Part shown: one piece after another, positions 22,776-34,759 of the stretch | How positions within the stretch are numbered: position 1 is the first letter of the stretch | Layout: each line of letters starts with the position of its first letter | From: Canna indica | Taxonomy: Eukaryota > Streptophyta > Magnoliopsida > Zingiberales > Cannaceae | Direction of reading: 5' to 3' | NCBI GenBank assembly: GCA_034359265.1 | Contig: CP136893.1 | Location: forward strand, 43,721,501 to 43,785,500 | Length of the DNA stretch: 64,000 nucleotides | Position numbers and translations under genes: made by a program | The notes under the pieces: model-generated | The model's database searches: none | What the model was told of the DNA's origin: nothing | The model's input: the letters and a program-made list of their open reading frames with translations, nothing else

Positions 22776-24301
22776 TTTTTTAAAAAAAAGACTATAAGAA
22801 GCCTTAGAAATTATGTCATCCACTAGCGAAGTTTTCATATCTAACATACACATTATAATGTCACACATGTTTTCTAGCATCATACGCTACCTTGGCTGAA
22901 GAACTACGTGTTCCGGACTTGAAATTTCACCTATTAACAATACCGCGCAGCTTGTAAGATAATATGAATTTACTTCACAACAACTACTATATATAGCCAC
23001 ATGACTCAATGATAAAGAATTTAAATTTTGCATTAAGTAACAATTTAACAAGAAATAAATTGTCTAGCATGGTGAAAATATCAAATAAATTCAGTAAGGA
23101 ATAAATTATCTAGTATGGTAAAAATATCACCACATTCAGAATTTAAGGAGGAAGGGTCTAAGGATAGTTACTATCCTACCATTCCTCTAATTACATGCAT
23201 CAATATAGTAGTCTTCCATAGTTAGAGTATTACCTAAGTGTCATCATGTTTCTAATCGGTAATCCAGGTAACTTTTCATATTCTATTGCCTTGAGTATTC
23301 ATAACCATGAAGTTTTACTTCTAGAGTTCACCATCCCCCTCCTCCTTGCTCGGCCGAGCCTCCAAGCGTAAGAACAAAAGGGAAGGACTAACCCCAACCC
23401 TAATACCTTGTTTCCGATTTATCCTAATCAATACGTTGATCAAGTCACCCACCCCATGCTTGGCCAAACCATGATCATGGAGTTTTCCTTTGCTTGGCCG
23501 AGCCTATAGGCTTTAGGGGAAATGAGTTTCAATCATCACATTCAAGCAATAATCTACGAATACAGTCGACATGGATTTAAGATCGTCCAAGGGGTTCTAC
23601 ATCTGTCAAGGGAATTGGGAAAATTTTTGGCATGACCTCTCCTCTTTTACCTTGATTCGGCAGCCCCTAAAAATTGAAAATTCGACAAGAAAACTACGAA
23701 GATCCGACGAATAATGATTTAAAACAGTGATAGGAAAGTCAAGATTCCAAGAATCGACGGAAACTCGCGAGAAATTGATACCTAGCAGTTCTAGGGGTTC
23801 GGCTACCCGCCTCCCCCAATCCACCGAAAACAACCACTCACCTTTGCTTGAGGAAGAAGAAGAATCGAACATTGGCGATCTCGAATCTTTCGATGACGAC
23901 ATGATCTCCGGGCCGACCAAGATCTCTCCTCCCTCTCTCTCCCGTCTCTCTTGCTCGGGCTATGTGCGGGTCCAAGATGAGCCGGATGGCTCAATGATGA
24001 GGGATTTTATTCCCTCATCTACAATGACTTAATTGCCCTTTTAACGACTTAACCTTGACTCGACTCAGTCCGAATTCGACATGGGTTCCGATTCTATCCG
24101 CAACTCGAGTCGATCTTAACTCAATTAAAGCATCAATGCATAAAAGGAAAGGGTCATTTAACCAAATTTAAACTTCATACTTTCATTAGTCGAGTTATAC
24201 CTTCTACTCGAGGCGATTCCCAGGCTCGACTCGACTAACTCCGGGTCCGGCGCGCTGCACAAAAATAGATTTTTATATTAGAAAATTTTTCGAGTCTTAC
24301 A
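22776..24301 (-). repeat. Gypsy LTR fragment
   Basis: It shares order and wording with 62820-64000, for example ggaaaatttttggcatgacct versus gagaaaattttggcatgacct, and ggggttcggctaccc in both. On the minus strand it seems to begin TGTAAGACTCG at 24301. The U5 end (TGTCACACCCC on the plus strand) is missing because of the junction at 22775. No internal coding region is attached. The frames at 23606-24032 are LTR sequence. Confidence 0.65.
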
Positions 24302-25019
24302 GCACCATATCCGTACCATATCTGCACCGCCTATCTGCGTCTTTGAATTACTATTTTGCCCATATAAGTTATTAATATATATAAGAGCTCTATGGTAATT
24401 TCATGTCAAGATGAATTTTGAAGTATATTATATATTTGTTTTGGATCAATGAATTGGTAATTTATTGATTTTTTATTTAAATATATTATTTAAATATATT
24501 TTTATTAAATACGGTGTGGATACGGATGCGGTGCAGATATCCGCATTTGAAGCGGTGCTAATATGGATATCCATATTCACATCCGTAGCAGATACGGTGT
24601 AGATAACGGATGTGCGGATATGGGGTGTAGTTCGGACGGATAATACAGTATCCGCACCGTTGCCAGCCCTATATGTAAGGTGTATTTCAGGTCGGGTCGG
24701 GTAAATCAAGATTTTCACCCGACCCAACCTAAAAAAAAGATAATGAAATTTCTAAAATTTCAATCCGGCCCGACCCGAGTTACCCGAATAACCCGACCCG
24801 AATTAAATTTTTGGGTTAGTTTTTTCAGATTATTTGGGTCGATTCGGGTTTTACTCACCCCTAATGCTTATAATGAATAACAAGATAAAACAAATATTCC
24901 ATTTAAACAAAATGAAAGTAACAATATCACTGATTACTCCATTGGCCTAGGGCACACTACTAACAAGTAATTCATATGCTCCACCTCTCATGGGGGCTAT
25001 CTACATTACCATTTTGGTG
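24302..25019. repeat. Degenerate repeat region with hAT-MITE-like pieces
   Basis: 24500-24670 is rich in gatacggtgcggata-type words and ends ggcaacggtgcgg/ccagccctat-like sequence typical of hAT ends. 24690-24865 has cgggtcgggt and acccgacccgaa words, ending ctcacccctaa. No complete terminus pair or TSD is found. Confidence 0.4.
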
Positions 25020-25024
25020 GTAAT

Positions 25025-26671
25025 TGTTGGTGAAAATAGCCTACACTAGAGAGAGGGGGTTGAATAGTGTGTTATCTAATTTTTTTTTGCATAATTCTGG
25101 TTTTAATCGTTTACTTGATTATTTAGGCAATTCACAAATCGAGTAGTAAGCGTAAGCAAGATATAAATGATAAGCAATAAAAAAATACAAGGTAAACAAT
25201 GCTAACACAATTATTTATAGTGGTTCGGCTCCAATGCCTACTCCATTACCTAAGCACACCCCGCTTAGGATTTTCAAACTAGTTTTACTAGATTATATCG
25301 TTTACCTTACAAAGAGGACTTTACACCGAAAAGTCTCTGCTCTCAAACCGAAGGCACTTCCACACCTGAAAGTATCCCGCCTTTCTACCGAGAGCACTCT
25401 CCCACCTTAACCTAAGGGACAACTCAACTAATCCTAGTAAATTAAGTTTACAATGGTGGATTTAAGCCTTAACACCAAGGCAACCACCAACTCAATCAAA
25501 CCTAGCAACCTAGGTTTATACAAATGATATACAATGAAAATAAATCACAAAATACATTAAAAATGGAGCAAATAAATAATACAACAAATACTTAGCCCTA
25601 AAGAAAACTTCTTAGTCCTCTTGATGCCTCAAGATGATGAATCGGTGAAGCTTGAAGGCTAAATCATGGAGTGGAGATCAAAACTAGGGTTCTTACAAAG
25701 ATGGCTCAAAGAAAAGCTTTAGAGATGATCAAAGATGGCTCAATGGAAGCTTGGATAACCATGGAAGGCACTCAAGGGCTGCTATTTATAAGCCCCAAGA
25801 AGAGAGAGAGCCAAAACAGCTCTCAACGGCTCGAAATAGAGCCATTTTCCGCCGTCCGATCGCAGGCTGGTGAATCGTCGATCGATCGACCGAGCAATTA
25901 CCGAGCAACTGAATGGCTTCTGCCAGTTTTGGGCACCATTCGATCGATCGATCGATTGACCGAAACTAGAAAAATAAGCCAGTTTGCTGATTTTTCTGCT
26001 CGTTTGTTCGTTTTAGGGTTCAGTATTCGCTAAGTCCTCTTATATAACATTTATTAACTTTAAGATAATAACTTTGAAATATAAATATTATATAAGGATT
26101 ATCCCGTATTTGGATTTAATAAAAATATCTAAAAAATTAAAATCCTTACAAATCAAAATTCAACTTTTGGGGTATAGTACAAATTTCTGAAAACTAAAAA
26201 TTTTATAATCTCCCGGGTCAAACATGGGTAGGCTAAAGGCTTAAAGAAAATCCTTAAAAATATCTCGTTATCTAGTTTTTACCTAAGGAACAATTACCGA
26301 GACTTTTGGTGCCAAGAAAATGTCTAAGTCATGTAGCCCTCCAAGGAGCTCCCTAGGCTTAGAAAATTCCAGGGCCATTTTTTAATTTTTTGGGTTTTTA
26401 TATTTTGGGATTCGGGTTTGGTATTTTGGGTTCTTTGCATCATCATGAGAATTTACAACACATGATAGACACTCTAAACCTAAACTCTAACTTCCCGAAG
26501 AATCCCGAGCGTCGACAAGCGTCCTTGCCGATTTCTTCAATTTTTTCGATCGAGGACGTCGTGCGCTAACCGATATGGAACTTGAAAATAGCTCTCCATG
26601 AAATCATTAATTCTATGTTTGTTATCATCAAAACCGAGATTAAGACCATGGTTGAAATCCTTAGGCCAATA
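25025..26671 (-). mobile_element. Solo LTR of a Sirevirus-like element, 1647 bp
   Basis: It is flanked by GTAAT (25020-25024 and 26672-26676). On the plus strand it starts TGTTGGTG and ends GGCCAATA; relatives end CCAACA, so the LTR start has changed from TG to TA. It carries the conserved block (25220-25260), a reversed TATA box at 25783-25790, and a palindrome cluster at 25855-25965. No internal sequence is present, consistent with LTR-LTR recombination. Confidence 0.88.
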
Positions 26672-26676
26672 GTAAT

Positions 26677-27088
26677 ATGGATTACTGATGCAATCTGGAT
26701 TACGATAAAATATCCAAATCAAATATGATAATGTGTGGGTCCTGGGAATTTAAAAGCAACATTACCGGTAATGCAAATAGATTCTTGCATACCAAATAGC
26801 CCCTAAATGCAATCCAACAAATTTCAGATGACGTCCTCTAGCAAAAACTTTCCTCCTCTCAACCCCTTGTCTTCCTGACCACCACTTAGACCCCCCCCTC
26901 CCTCAACTTGTCTTTATCGACGATAAGCCTCTTCGTGCAGACTCTTGCTCATATTCATGGACACAAAGTTCCTTTGATCCCTTACCTCTCTTAATTTAAG
27001 GTGATGTTGGTTGTTCTTCATCATCTAGGACAAAAACTACTTTTGATTCCATGCATCATGCCACCTATCATACAACGATGAACTACTC
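26677..27088. other. Intergenic stretch
   Basis: I recognise no gene or repeat here. A short C-rich run (accccccctccctc-like) lies near 26890. Confidence 0.4.
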
Positions 27089-27091
27089 TAA

Positions 27092-27532
27092 GGCTTTGTT
27101 TGTTTCATGGTAGAGTATGGTTTATCATGGTATGGTATGGTTTAATTTTATGTTTGAGAAGACTTCTAATAAGTTTATCATGGTATAGTATGGTAATCTC
27201 ATAGTTTTAAAACCATAAATTTTGGCCAAGTTTTCAAATCATGGATTTGGTGGTTTCTCATGATTTCATGAAATTTTATTTCTAAAATATCATCAATCAA
27301 AATTTATAATTTCTCTTATACTCTTTATATACTCATATCAGATTAGACTTTTATTTATTATTCTTGTTCGGCTTAGTCAAGACGTCGTTCTCCTCCATAG
27401 CTACCGTCATTTAACCATATCATACCATATCATGCTTCCAAACAAGATAATAGTTTTTACAGTACCATACCATACCATAACATACCATACCATACATTAT
27501 TAAACCATGCTTCATCTCATCCAGACAAGGCC
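27092..27532. mobile_element. Tourist-like (PIF/Harbinger) MITE, 441 bp
   Basis: The ends are ggctttgtttgtttcatgg on the left and ccagacaaggcc on the right, flanked by TAA on both sides (27089-27091, 27533-27535). The interior has simple catggtatggt / accataccat words near both ends and no coding capacity. Confidence 0.75.
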
Positions 27533-27687
27533 TAAATTCCTAATTGAGTCCTTAAACTCAAATTAATAAAATCTTGGGCCCAAATCCTAAAAGGTATGAA
27601 CCCTTAACTCTACCACTAAGTCTGAACACTTGTTTCTCGATCATTTCCATTCAAATTCTTTTGGCCTCGATGATGTCTTTTTTGTTT

Positions 27688-27965
27688 GGGAAAATACCTA
27701 AATTAGCTTGTACTTTGACCTTTGTCTCAATTATGGTTTGTACTTTCGTTTGTCTCATTTGTATACATGTACTAAGACATTTGCTTCAATTGTAGTCTGA
27801 CGTCTAATTTCCGTCAGGTGGTCCGTTAAGTTGACGACGTGACATGCTGACATGTATAAAAAAATAATTTTTTATTCGATTATTAATCCATCCTTCACGT
27901 CATCTCTCTCATGGTTATTATAATTGGGTTCCACCATTTTCTAATATTAAAAGTAGATCCCACCT
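27688..27965. repeat. Left terminal inverted repeat of the Pack-MULE
   Basis: It starts GGGAAAATACC and pairs with the inverted copy at 38930-39211. A CT microsatellite (about 27965-27990) follows directly. Confidence 0.85.
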
Positions 27966-27990
27966 CTCTCTCTCTCTCTCTCTCTCTTCG

Positions 27991-28320
27991 CCAATAGCAA
28001 TGACATCACCGCCGATGACGCCGAACAGCTTAACCATGCCCGGAGGGTGGCAACCCCAGTCGTCTCCCTCCACGGCCCCGATTCGGACCAAAGAGTGTCA
28101 TGGCTGAGCGACGGGCATTGAGGCGGTTCAACACATACTCATTTCCTTTTATCTTCTCATCTTCTTTCTCTGTTAACATCTGTACCATATCTCCTCTTGA
28201 AGCAATCGGAGAACAGATGAGGGCGGGGCAGAGCACGATTTAGCAGACATTGACGCCAGAGGCAGCGAGCGTGCTGACGCAATCCATCACTATAAAAACC
28301 AACCAAAACATGCTAAATTA
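27991..28320 (-). other. GC-richer filler in the Pack-MULE, source unknown
   Basis: It differs in base composition from the flanking TIR and may be a second captured fragment. A 68-codon open frame on the minus strand (28236-28030) ends GLPPSGHG. I recognise no domain. Confidence 0.35.
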
Positions 28321-28327
28321 CTGCCTG

Positions 28328-29173
28328 TCAAATCAACATAAGTACTTCATGTTCTTCAGGTCCAGCACTATGCTTAGGTACCATAATCTTTAAAATCGTA
28401 CCAGTCTTGTCGTAGTAAGCTTCCAACTCGGCATCTTCAGGAATCTGTGAGACTAGTGATGTTTCTCTCACAAACTCCCCCGGTGGACAATGCTCAAGAG
28501 AAGGATCTGTCAACTTGAATGTTCTATCATGCCGCTTTATGTAAGGCATCCGAGCAGTGCTAACACGGGATATCTTTACTATTCCATGTGTAAGATTCTT
28601 CTTACAGGATACCTTCACCCTCTGTTGATCAGAGAAAGGCAAGCTAACCTTGATCAAGTAACCTTGTTCATCCTCGTATATTGTCTTTGCAGCAATCACT
28701 GGTCCAGACGCACGTCTCGTTACACTAGTAAACTCATTTACCCATGAAGGCTCGGTTGGATGAACTTCGATTTCTTGAGGCCTATCTTATGGATAGCCAG
28801 ACATACTAGACTAATCATTTACCCCATGGGAAAAGAAATCCTTCCTGCATTTACAACATACTGGTGAAAGCTCCATACAATCTCCACCTGCATGATTTGA
28901 TGGCTGTGTTGGGAGATTAAAACCTGAACCATTGAGCATTTTCTTTAGATTGGCATGTGTTACATTCTTCAAATGAGGTGGAGGTCTCTCTAGCTCAAAA
29001 TCTGTGCTTCGAAGATTCCACCATGGCTCAAAGTCACTTGCCTCAGGTGGGATTAAAAAGTTCAACACCCTGCCGGTGAGCTCCATCCACTTCTTCGGAT
29101 CAGCCTCGCTGACGACTGATAGGTTTGGAGAACTCACAATTTCAATCCCATGGACACACTGCAGGTTGAACAA
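28328..29173 (-). pseudogene. Captured fragment of an HSP20-like (alpha-crystallin domain) plant protein gene
   Basis: One continuous frame runs from 29173 to 28328 with two in-frame stops near 28775-28810. Before the stops: SPNLSVVSEADPKKW, TGRVLNF, ELERPPPHLKNVTHANLKKM and a Cys pair in SPVCCKCRKDFF. After them: EIEVHPTEPSWVNEFTS, AAKTIYEDEQGYL, the beta-sandwich-like SLPFSDQQRVKVSCKK and ILKIMVPKHSAGPEEHEV. These resemble a conserved plant family with an HSP20-like domain; I recall such proteins but cannot fix the locus. No intron is visible inside. The 5' side continues beyond the Copia insertion at 38735 in the same frame (VEETVQEL). It is not functional as it stands. Confidence 0.8.
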
Positions 29174-29798
29174 TGTTAATGGACTGATTCATATCAGTCT
29201 TACAAGTGTAATATTAGTCTTATGTTAGAAAATCAACATTGGACCTAACTCCACCCCAAAAGCTAGCTCTTAGGTGGAGGATTGTCCAATCTATTTAAAG
29301 GTTATCGAGATCACAACCTCAATCAATGTGGGACTTTAACACACCCCCTCGCGCCCAGGATCCACATCTGGAACGTGAAGCTCTCTAGGTGGCTCACTAT
29401 GAACAATAGGTTTGGCTCTGATATCATGTTAGAAAATCAGTCTTGGACCTAACTTCACCCCAAAAGCTAGCTCTTAGGTGAATGATATATTGCTCAATCT
29501 ATTTAAAGACTATCTAGACCACAACCTCAACCAATGTGAGACTTTAACATCTTACACGTGTCCACAGTTGTATTTGTTATAGTCAGTACACCTGTATAAA
29601 CTGCTAAACAAATACAATCGTAGAAAACCATCTCTTAGTTGAATAGTTAGTCACATTTCATAGACTTGTATAAATACAGTGTAATTCTGAATTCTTGTAT
29701 TGTTTAGTTTGAGATCAATAAGATCATTTCATTCTTGTTTTCATTTGCCATTCTCTTCTCATTCTCTGTGTACAAGAAGTCTGCATTCTTTTGTAACA
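29174..29798 (+). repeat. Element B 5' LTR, with TRIM 2 inside
   Basis: Length is 625 as found, 293 without TRIM 2 and one TSD copy. A TATA-like tataaatacag lies near 29671. The primer binding site TGGTATCAGAGCC follows at 29800-29812. Confidence 0.9.
29223..29549 (-). mobile_element. TRIM 2: inverted TRIM in the 5' LTR of element B
   Basis: It is the same family as TRIM 1. On the plus strand the two LTRs are 29223-29341 and 29427-29549, each starting TGTTAGAAAATCA and ending ACTTTAACA. The reversed primer binding site ggctctgatatca is at 29414-29426 and a reversed purine tract (caccccct) follows the left LTR. The TSD TCTTA (29218-29222, 29550-29554) is perfect. The other LTR of B has the same site unoccupied (around 38485). 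Confidence 0.95.
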
Positions 29799-29828
29799 GT
29801 GGTATCAGAGCCTTCATAAAGGGAGATC

Positions 29829-30750
29829 ATGGTTGCTAGCACAAGTCAGATCAATCCAGGAGTTCCCAAATTTGATGGCGTGGAATATGAACACTGGGCA
29901 ACTATGATGCAGACGTTCTTCATTTCTCCGGATCTTTGGGAATTTGTGTTGAATGGGTATTTAGAAGAGGGCATGTCCACAAGAGTTCTGCGGGAAACCA
30001 GAAAAAAAGATGCGAAAGCTTTGAGCTTTATTCAGCAAGCTGTTGATGCCAAGGTGTTCAAGAAAATCTCATTTGCAAGAACTGCGAAACTGGATTGGGA
30101 AATCTTGCAGACTACCTATCAAGGTAATACCAAGGTACGCAAGGTTAAACTACAGACATTACGTCGTAGATTTGAAGGAGCTTTTAGGAGAGATGATGAG
30201 ATTTTAGGTTCTTATTTTGCGGATATCTTGGAGTCGGCTAATCAATTGAGAATGTATGGGGAAGAAATTCTAGAATACAGGGTTGTTGAAAAAATTCTGG
30301 GGAGCCTCTAAGAAAAATACGATCAATTGTTACTGTGATCGAAGAAGGTCATGATACAGAGGAGATGACAACTGATGAACTATTGGGATCTCTACTCTCC
30401 CATGAAGATAGACTCAAGCACCATCAAGAAAGAAAAGAGGAGAGAGCTTTGCGAACGAGTGCTCATGATCTGAGGAGCAGCTGGCAAGACAAACTTGGTA
30501 GTAATTGGCCAAAGGGAAAAGAAAATGTTGGTGAATCAAGTAATCTGAAGAAAGAAACGGATACTGAAACTTCTAGTCAGGTATCTGGCTCATCTGTTAA
30601 TTCAAAGAAATCTTTTTATAAGAAAATCCAGTGTTTTTACTGCAAGAGATTTGGACATATAGAAAGAAACAGTAGAATTAAAGCCCAGCACATGCAACAA
30701 GTTAATGTCAATCTAGCTGAACAAAAGGAAAACAAGGAAGAAGAAGTTAT
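29829..30750 (+). pseudogene. gag of element B
   Basis: ATG 29829 starts MVASTSQINPGVPKFDGVEY, a Copia gag of the UBN2/DUF4219 type. It is open to 30311, where a frameshift and stop occur, then resumes in another frame at 30335 (MTTDELLGSLLSHEDR). The zinc knuckle CFYCKRFGHIERNS has lost its last Cys. About 66 residues on, it joins the protease in frame. Confidence 0.85.
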
Positions 30751-32107
30751 TTTAATGGCCAGCATAGGTACTCAAACTTGTGCCTGGTATATCGATAGTG
30801 GTTGTAGCAACCACATGATTGCTGAGCTGAGCTTGTTTACTGAGTTAGATAGATCTCATACTGCTGATGTTAAGTTTGGAGATGGATCTATCAAAAAGGC
30901 AATAGGGAAAGGTGACATCACAGTTGATAATCATAGTAACAAAAAGATTAAAAATATTCTATATGTTCTTGAATTGGATTCATGTTTATTAAGTGTGGGT
31001 CAACTCATGAAAGAAGGATTCTCTTTGGTGTTTGAGGATCAAAGATGCATTGTCTTCTTTGATCGATTGAAAAATGATGAATTGATTCGTGTACCTATTG
31101 CATCTAATAACCTGTTTAGCTTTAATCCTTTAGAAACAGGTTATGCATTGAAGGTTGGTGTCAAAGATGACACTGAAACATGGCACAACAGGTTCGAGCA
31201 TCTTTGTGTGGATTATCTCAGATATATAAGCAGTAATGCAATGGTGAAAGGATTGCCAGCAATCAACAAAGGAGATTTTAGCAAGACCTGTGAAGGATGT
31301 ACTTTTGGAAAGTTGCATCGAGTTGCTTTTCCAAAACAGTCTGAAGGAATATCAAAGAAGCCACTGCAATTCATTCACTCAGATTTGTGTGGTCCAATGC
31401 AAGAAGAGTTGGTGAGGGGAAGTAAGTACTTTATTCTTTTCATTGATGATTTCAGTCGATTCACTTGGATCAAATTCTTGAAATTTAAAAGTGAGGCATT
31501 TGAAGCATTTCATGAATTCAAGGTTCATGTAGAAACTGAATTTGGTACCAAAATTAAGATGCTGAGCTGACAGAGGTGGTGAATTCTTATCTTCAGAATT
31601 TAATGAGTTTTGCAATCTTCATGGTATCAATCGGCAACTTATAGCAGCATATTCACTACAGTAGAACGGTGTTGCCGAAAGAAAGAACAGGTCTGTCATT
31701 GAAATGACAAAATGCATGTTGAAGACAAAAGAAGTGCCTAAGAAATTCTGGGTAGAAGCAACAAGAACTGTTGTGTACTTACTTAACAGAAGCTACACTT
31801 TAGCTCTTGAAAAGTCAACACCATTTGAAGCTCTCTATGGTAAAAAACCCTTTGTGTCTCAATTTAAAGTGTTTGGTAGCATACCTTATGTTTTAATGCC
31901 GGGTCAAACAAGAAAAAAACTTGATGATAATTGCAAGAAATGTAAGCTTCTTGTTTATAGTACTGAATCAAAGGCTTACAAATTGGTTGAACCAGTAAGC
32001 ATGAAGATTTGAATTAGCATGGATGTTTTGATAGATGAAGATCAGTATTGGAATTGGGATACCGATAAAGTCACCGAAAAAATAGAGAAAATTCTCATAG
32101 TGATCAA
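30751..32107 (+). pseudogene. Protease and integrase part of element B pol
   Basis: The protease motif WYIDSGCSNHM is intact (about 30784). GAG-pre-integrase WHNRFEHLCVDYL, zinc-binding CEGCTFGKLHR and integrase HSDLCGP with FIDDFSRFTWIKF follow. A stop at 31568-31570 and frameshifts break the core, and a stop-containing stretch lies before 31704. Integrase resumes at 31704-32012 (KKFWVEATRTVVYLLNR). Element I entered just after, at 32108-32112. Confidence 0.85.
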
Positions 32108-32112
32108 AGAAG

Positions 32113-32400
32113 TATTAAGACTTTATATTTTCTCTTGTACCGATAATACTGTTCATACTGTTATCTTAGTTGCTTTAGTTACTTAGTTCAGTAAGTAGTT
32201 CTGCAAAAGTATATAGAGCTTCTTGATTCATATAAATACTGTTTTGTACATTGTAATCTGCCACAGAGAAATTGTGATTAGGTCTTCTTGTGATGTAAAG
32301 ACCTGTTCTCTGAGTTCAAATCATTTCTTCCTCATTACTTGTTTCTGTGTGCTCCCTGCTTGTGTTTCTGGAAGTCATCTTCTTCCTGCCGAAGTCAACA
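32113..32400 (+). repeat. Element I 5' LTR
   Basis: The boundaries come from the AGAAG TSD and comparison with the 3' copy. A TATA-like tataaatact is near 32230. Confidence 0.9.
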
Positions 32401-32429
32401 AGTGGTATCAGAGCCTGTCTTCGGTTGGG

Positions 32430-33420
32430 ATGGCGGCATCATCAAGTTAGGTTAGTCCATCTGTACCAAAGTTTGATGGAGTTGAGTACGAGGATTGGTC
32501 TATTATGATGCAAACGTTTTTTATCTCCCAAGATTTGTGGGAAATTGTAAGTAATGGATACAGTGAAGAAGATTTGACTGCAAATGCTCTACGAGAAATC
32601 AAGAAAAAGGATGCTAAGGCACTGAGTTTTATTCAGCAAGCTTTAGATCGCAAAGTGTTCAAGAGGATTTCAGGAGCTCGCACAGCCAAAACTGCTTGGA
32701 ATCTCTTGATGAACACATATCAAGGGACAACAAAAGTTAAAAAGGTGAAAATGCAAACCATGAGAAGACGATTCGAGGAATGTTTCATGAGAGACGAAGA
32801 AGATGTGAGCATGTATGTCGCCAGAGTTCTTGAATTAGTAAATTCAATGAACCAGTATGGTGAGAATGTTCAGGAATATCGAGTTGTTGAAAAGATCCTA
32901 AGAAGCCTTGCTGACAAGTATGACCATATTGCTGCCGCAATTGAAGAAGGAAATGACTTAGAAGAAATGACCACAGATGAACTTCTGGGTTCTCTGTTGT
33001 CACATGAAGATAGGATGAAGCGGCATGAAGAAAGGAGGGAAGAAAGAGCCTTGAAAACCAGAGCCATTGAAGTCAAAGAAAAGAACCCTTGGAAAGGTAA
33101 CTGGAACAGACATGAAGCATTTCCTTCTAAAAGCAAAGGAAAGCAACTTGAAGATACAAGTGAAGACTCTGATAAAGGATCAGACACTCGAAGTCAGGTT
33201 TCCTCAGCATCTGTTATGTCCAAAAATAGAACATCGCATAAGAAAAAGATACAATGTTACTACTACAAAAAATTTGGGCATATAGAGAGATTTTGTAGAC
33301 TCAAAGCTAGGCATATGAGTCATATAGCTGCTGAAAATGATCAAGAGAAGGAAAAAGAGATTGTTCTCATGGCCAGCTTGAATCACAAGATTGGTGAATG
33401 GTATAGACAGCGGGTGCAGC
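32430..33420 (+). pseudogene. gag of element I
   Basis: ATG 32430 is followed by a TAG at codon 7 (32448-32450). The frame then stays open to the protease (PKFDGVEYEDWSIMMQTFF, MTTDELLGSLLSHEDR). The zinc knuckle CYYYKKFGHIERFC has its second Cys as Tyr. The frame shifts at about 33402, just before the protease site. Without that early stop a start further in, at ATG 32505, could give a 310-aa product. Confidence 0.88.
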
Positions 33421-34657
33421 AATCATATGTCTGCTGAACTAAATTTGTTCACAGGGCTTGACAGGTCGCACGTAGCTGAGGTGAAGTTTGGAGATGGCTC
33501 AATTAAGATGGCAAGAGGAAAGGGACACCTGAGGCTAAATAGAAATGGTGAAAAACTAATTCGAAATGTTCTTTATGTCCCAGAATTGGACTCGAATTTA
33601 CTGAGTGTGGGACAGTTGATGAAGGATGGTTTTTCACTGGTGTTTGAAGGTAATAGCTGCATTGTCTACACTGATAAAAATAAACAAAATGAACTTATCA
33701 GTGTTCCAGTGGCTCACAACAATCTTTTTAGCTTCAACCCTCATGTTGCTGGACATGCATTGAAGGCTGGTGTATGTGACGAAAAAATGCCTGTGGCACA
33801 ACAGGCTTGGACACATTAGTTTTGACTACATGAAGAAGATGAGTGCAAAGTCATTGGTCCAAGGAATGCCTGATATGAAAGGGTCACTTGACAAATTATG
33901 TGATGGATGTGCTCTTGGGAAGATGCACATGTCTGTGTTTCCAGCTAAGTCAGAGTCTCGAGCTATTAAACCTCTTCAGCTCATACACTCTGATGTGTGT
34001 GGCCCTATGCAGGAGGAGTCAATGAGCGGATACAAGTATTTTTTGTTGTTCATTGATGATTACAGCAGGTTTGTGTGGATTAGATTTCTCAAGCAGAAAT
34101 CGGAAGTGTTCAATCATTTTAAAGATTTCAAAATCAAAGTAGAAGCTGAACTAGAGTCAAAAATCAAAACTCTACGAACGGATAGAGGAGGAGAATTCCT
34201 GAGCACAAAGTTTAATGATTTCTGTAAAGACTTGGGTGTAAATAGACAACTGACCACAAGTTACACTCCGCAACAAAATGGAGTTGCGGAAAGGAAGAAC
34301 AGGACTGTGACTGAGATGATAAGGTGTATGTTAAAAAGTAAGAATCTGTCGAAAAATTTATGGGCTGAAGCAGCACAAACAACAGTCTACATGATCAATA
34401 GAGTTTATTATTCTGCATTAGAGAATACAACTCCTTTTGAGATGCTGTACAAAAGAAAACCTTCACTTGAGCATGTGAGAGTCTTCGGCAGTGTACCTTA
34501 TGCTCATATACCAGAACAACAGAGAAGAAAACTGGATGATAAGAGTATAAAATGTGTGCTCTTAGGCTATAGCAGTGAGTCTAAAGCATACATGTTACTG
34601 AATCCAGTGAACATGACGATAATAACAAGTAGAGATGTTGTAATTGATGAGTTTTAG
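33391..34657 (+). pseudogene. Protease and integrase of element I
   Basis: The protease site IDSGCSNHM is intact in its own frame. A second frameshift near 33780 separates it from integrase. The integrase frame 33770-34657 is complete: WHNRLGHISFDYM, CDGCALGKMH, and the three acidic residues in HSDVCGP, RTDRGGEF and NGVAERKN. It ends at TAG 34655-34657. Confidence 0.9.
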
Positions 34658-34759
34658 GAGTGGGATTGGAAGAAACAAATCGATGACAGCCCTCAGTTGA
34701 CACTGAATGAGGTATTAGAAGAGACAATAACTGATGAAGAATAAGGAAATGAACTTGGA

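Noticed and set aside
27574..27795. 73-codon plus-strand frame with hydrophobic C-terminus
   Set aside because: It crosses the TSD and the TIR of the Pack-MULE and has no relatives I recognise.
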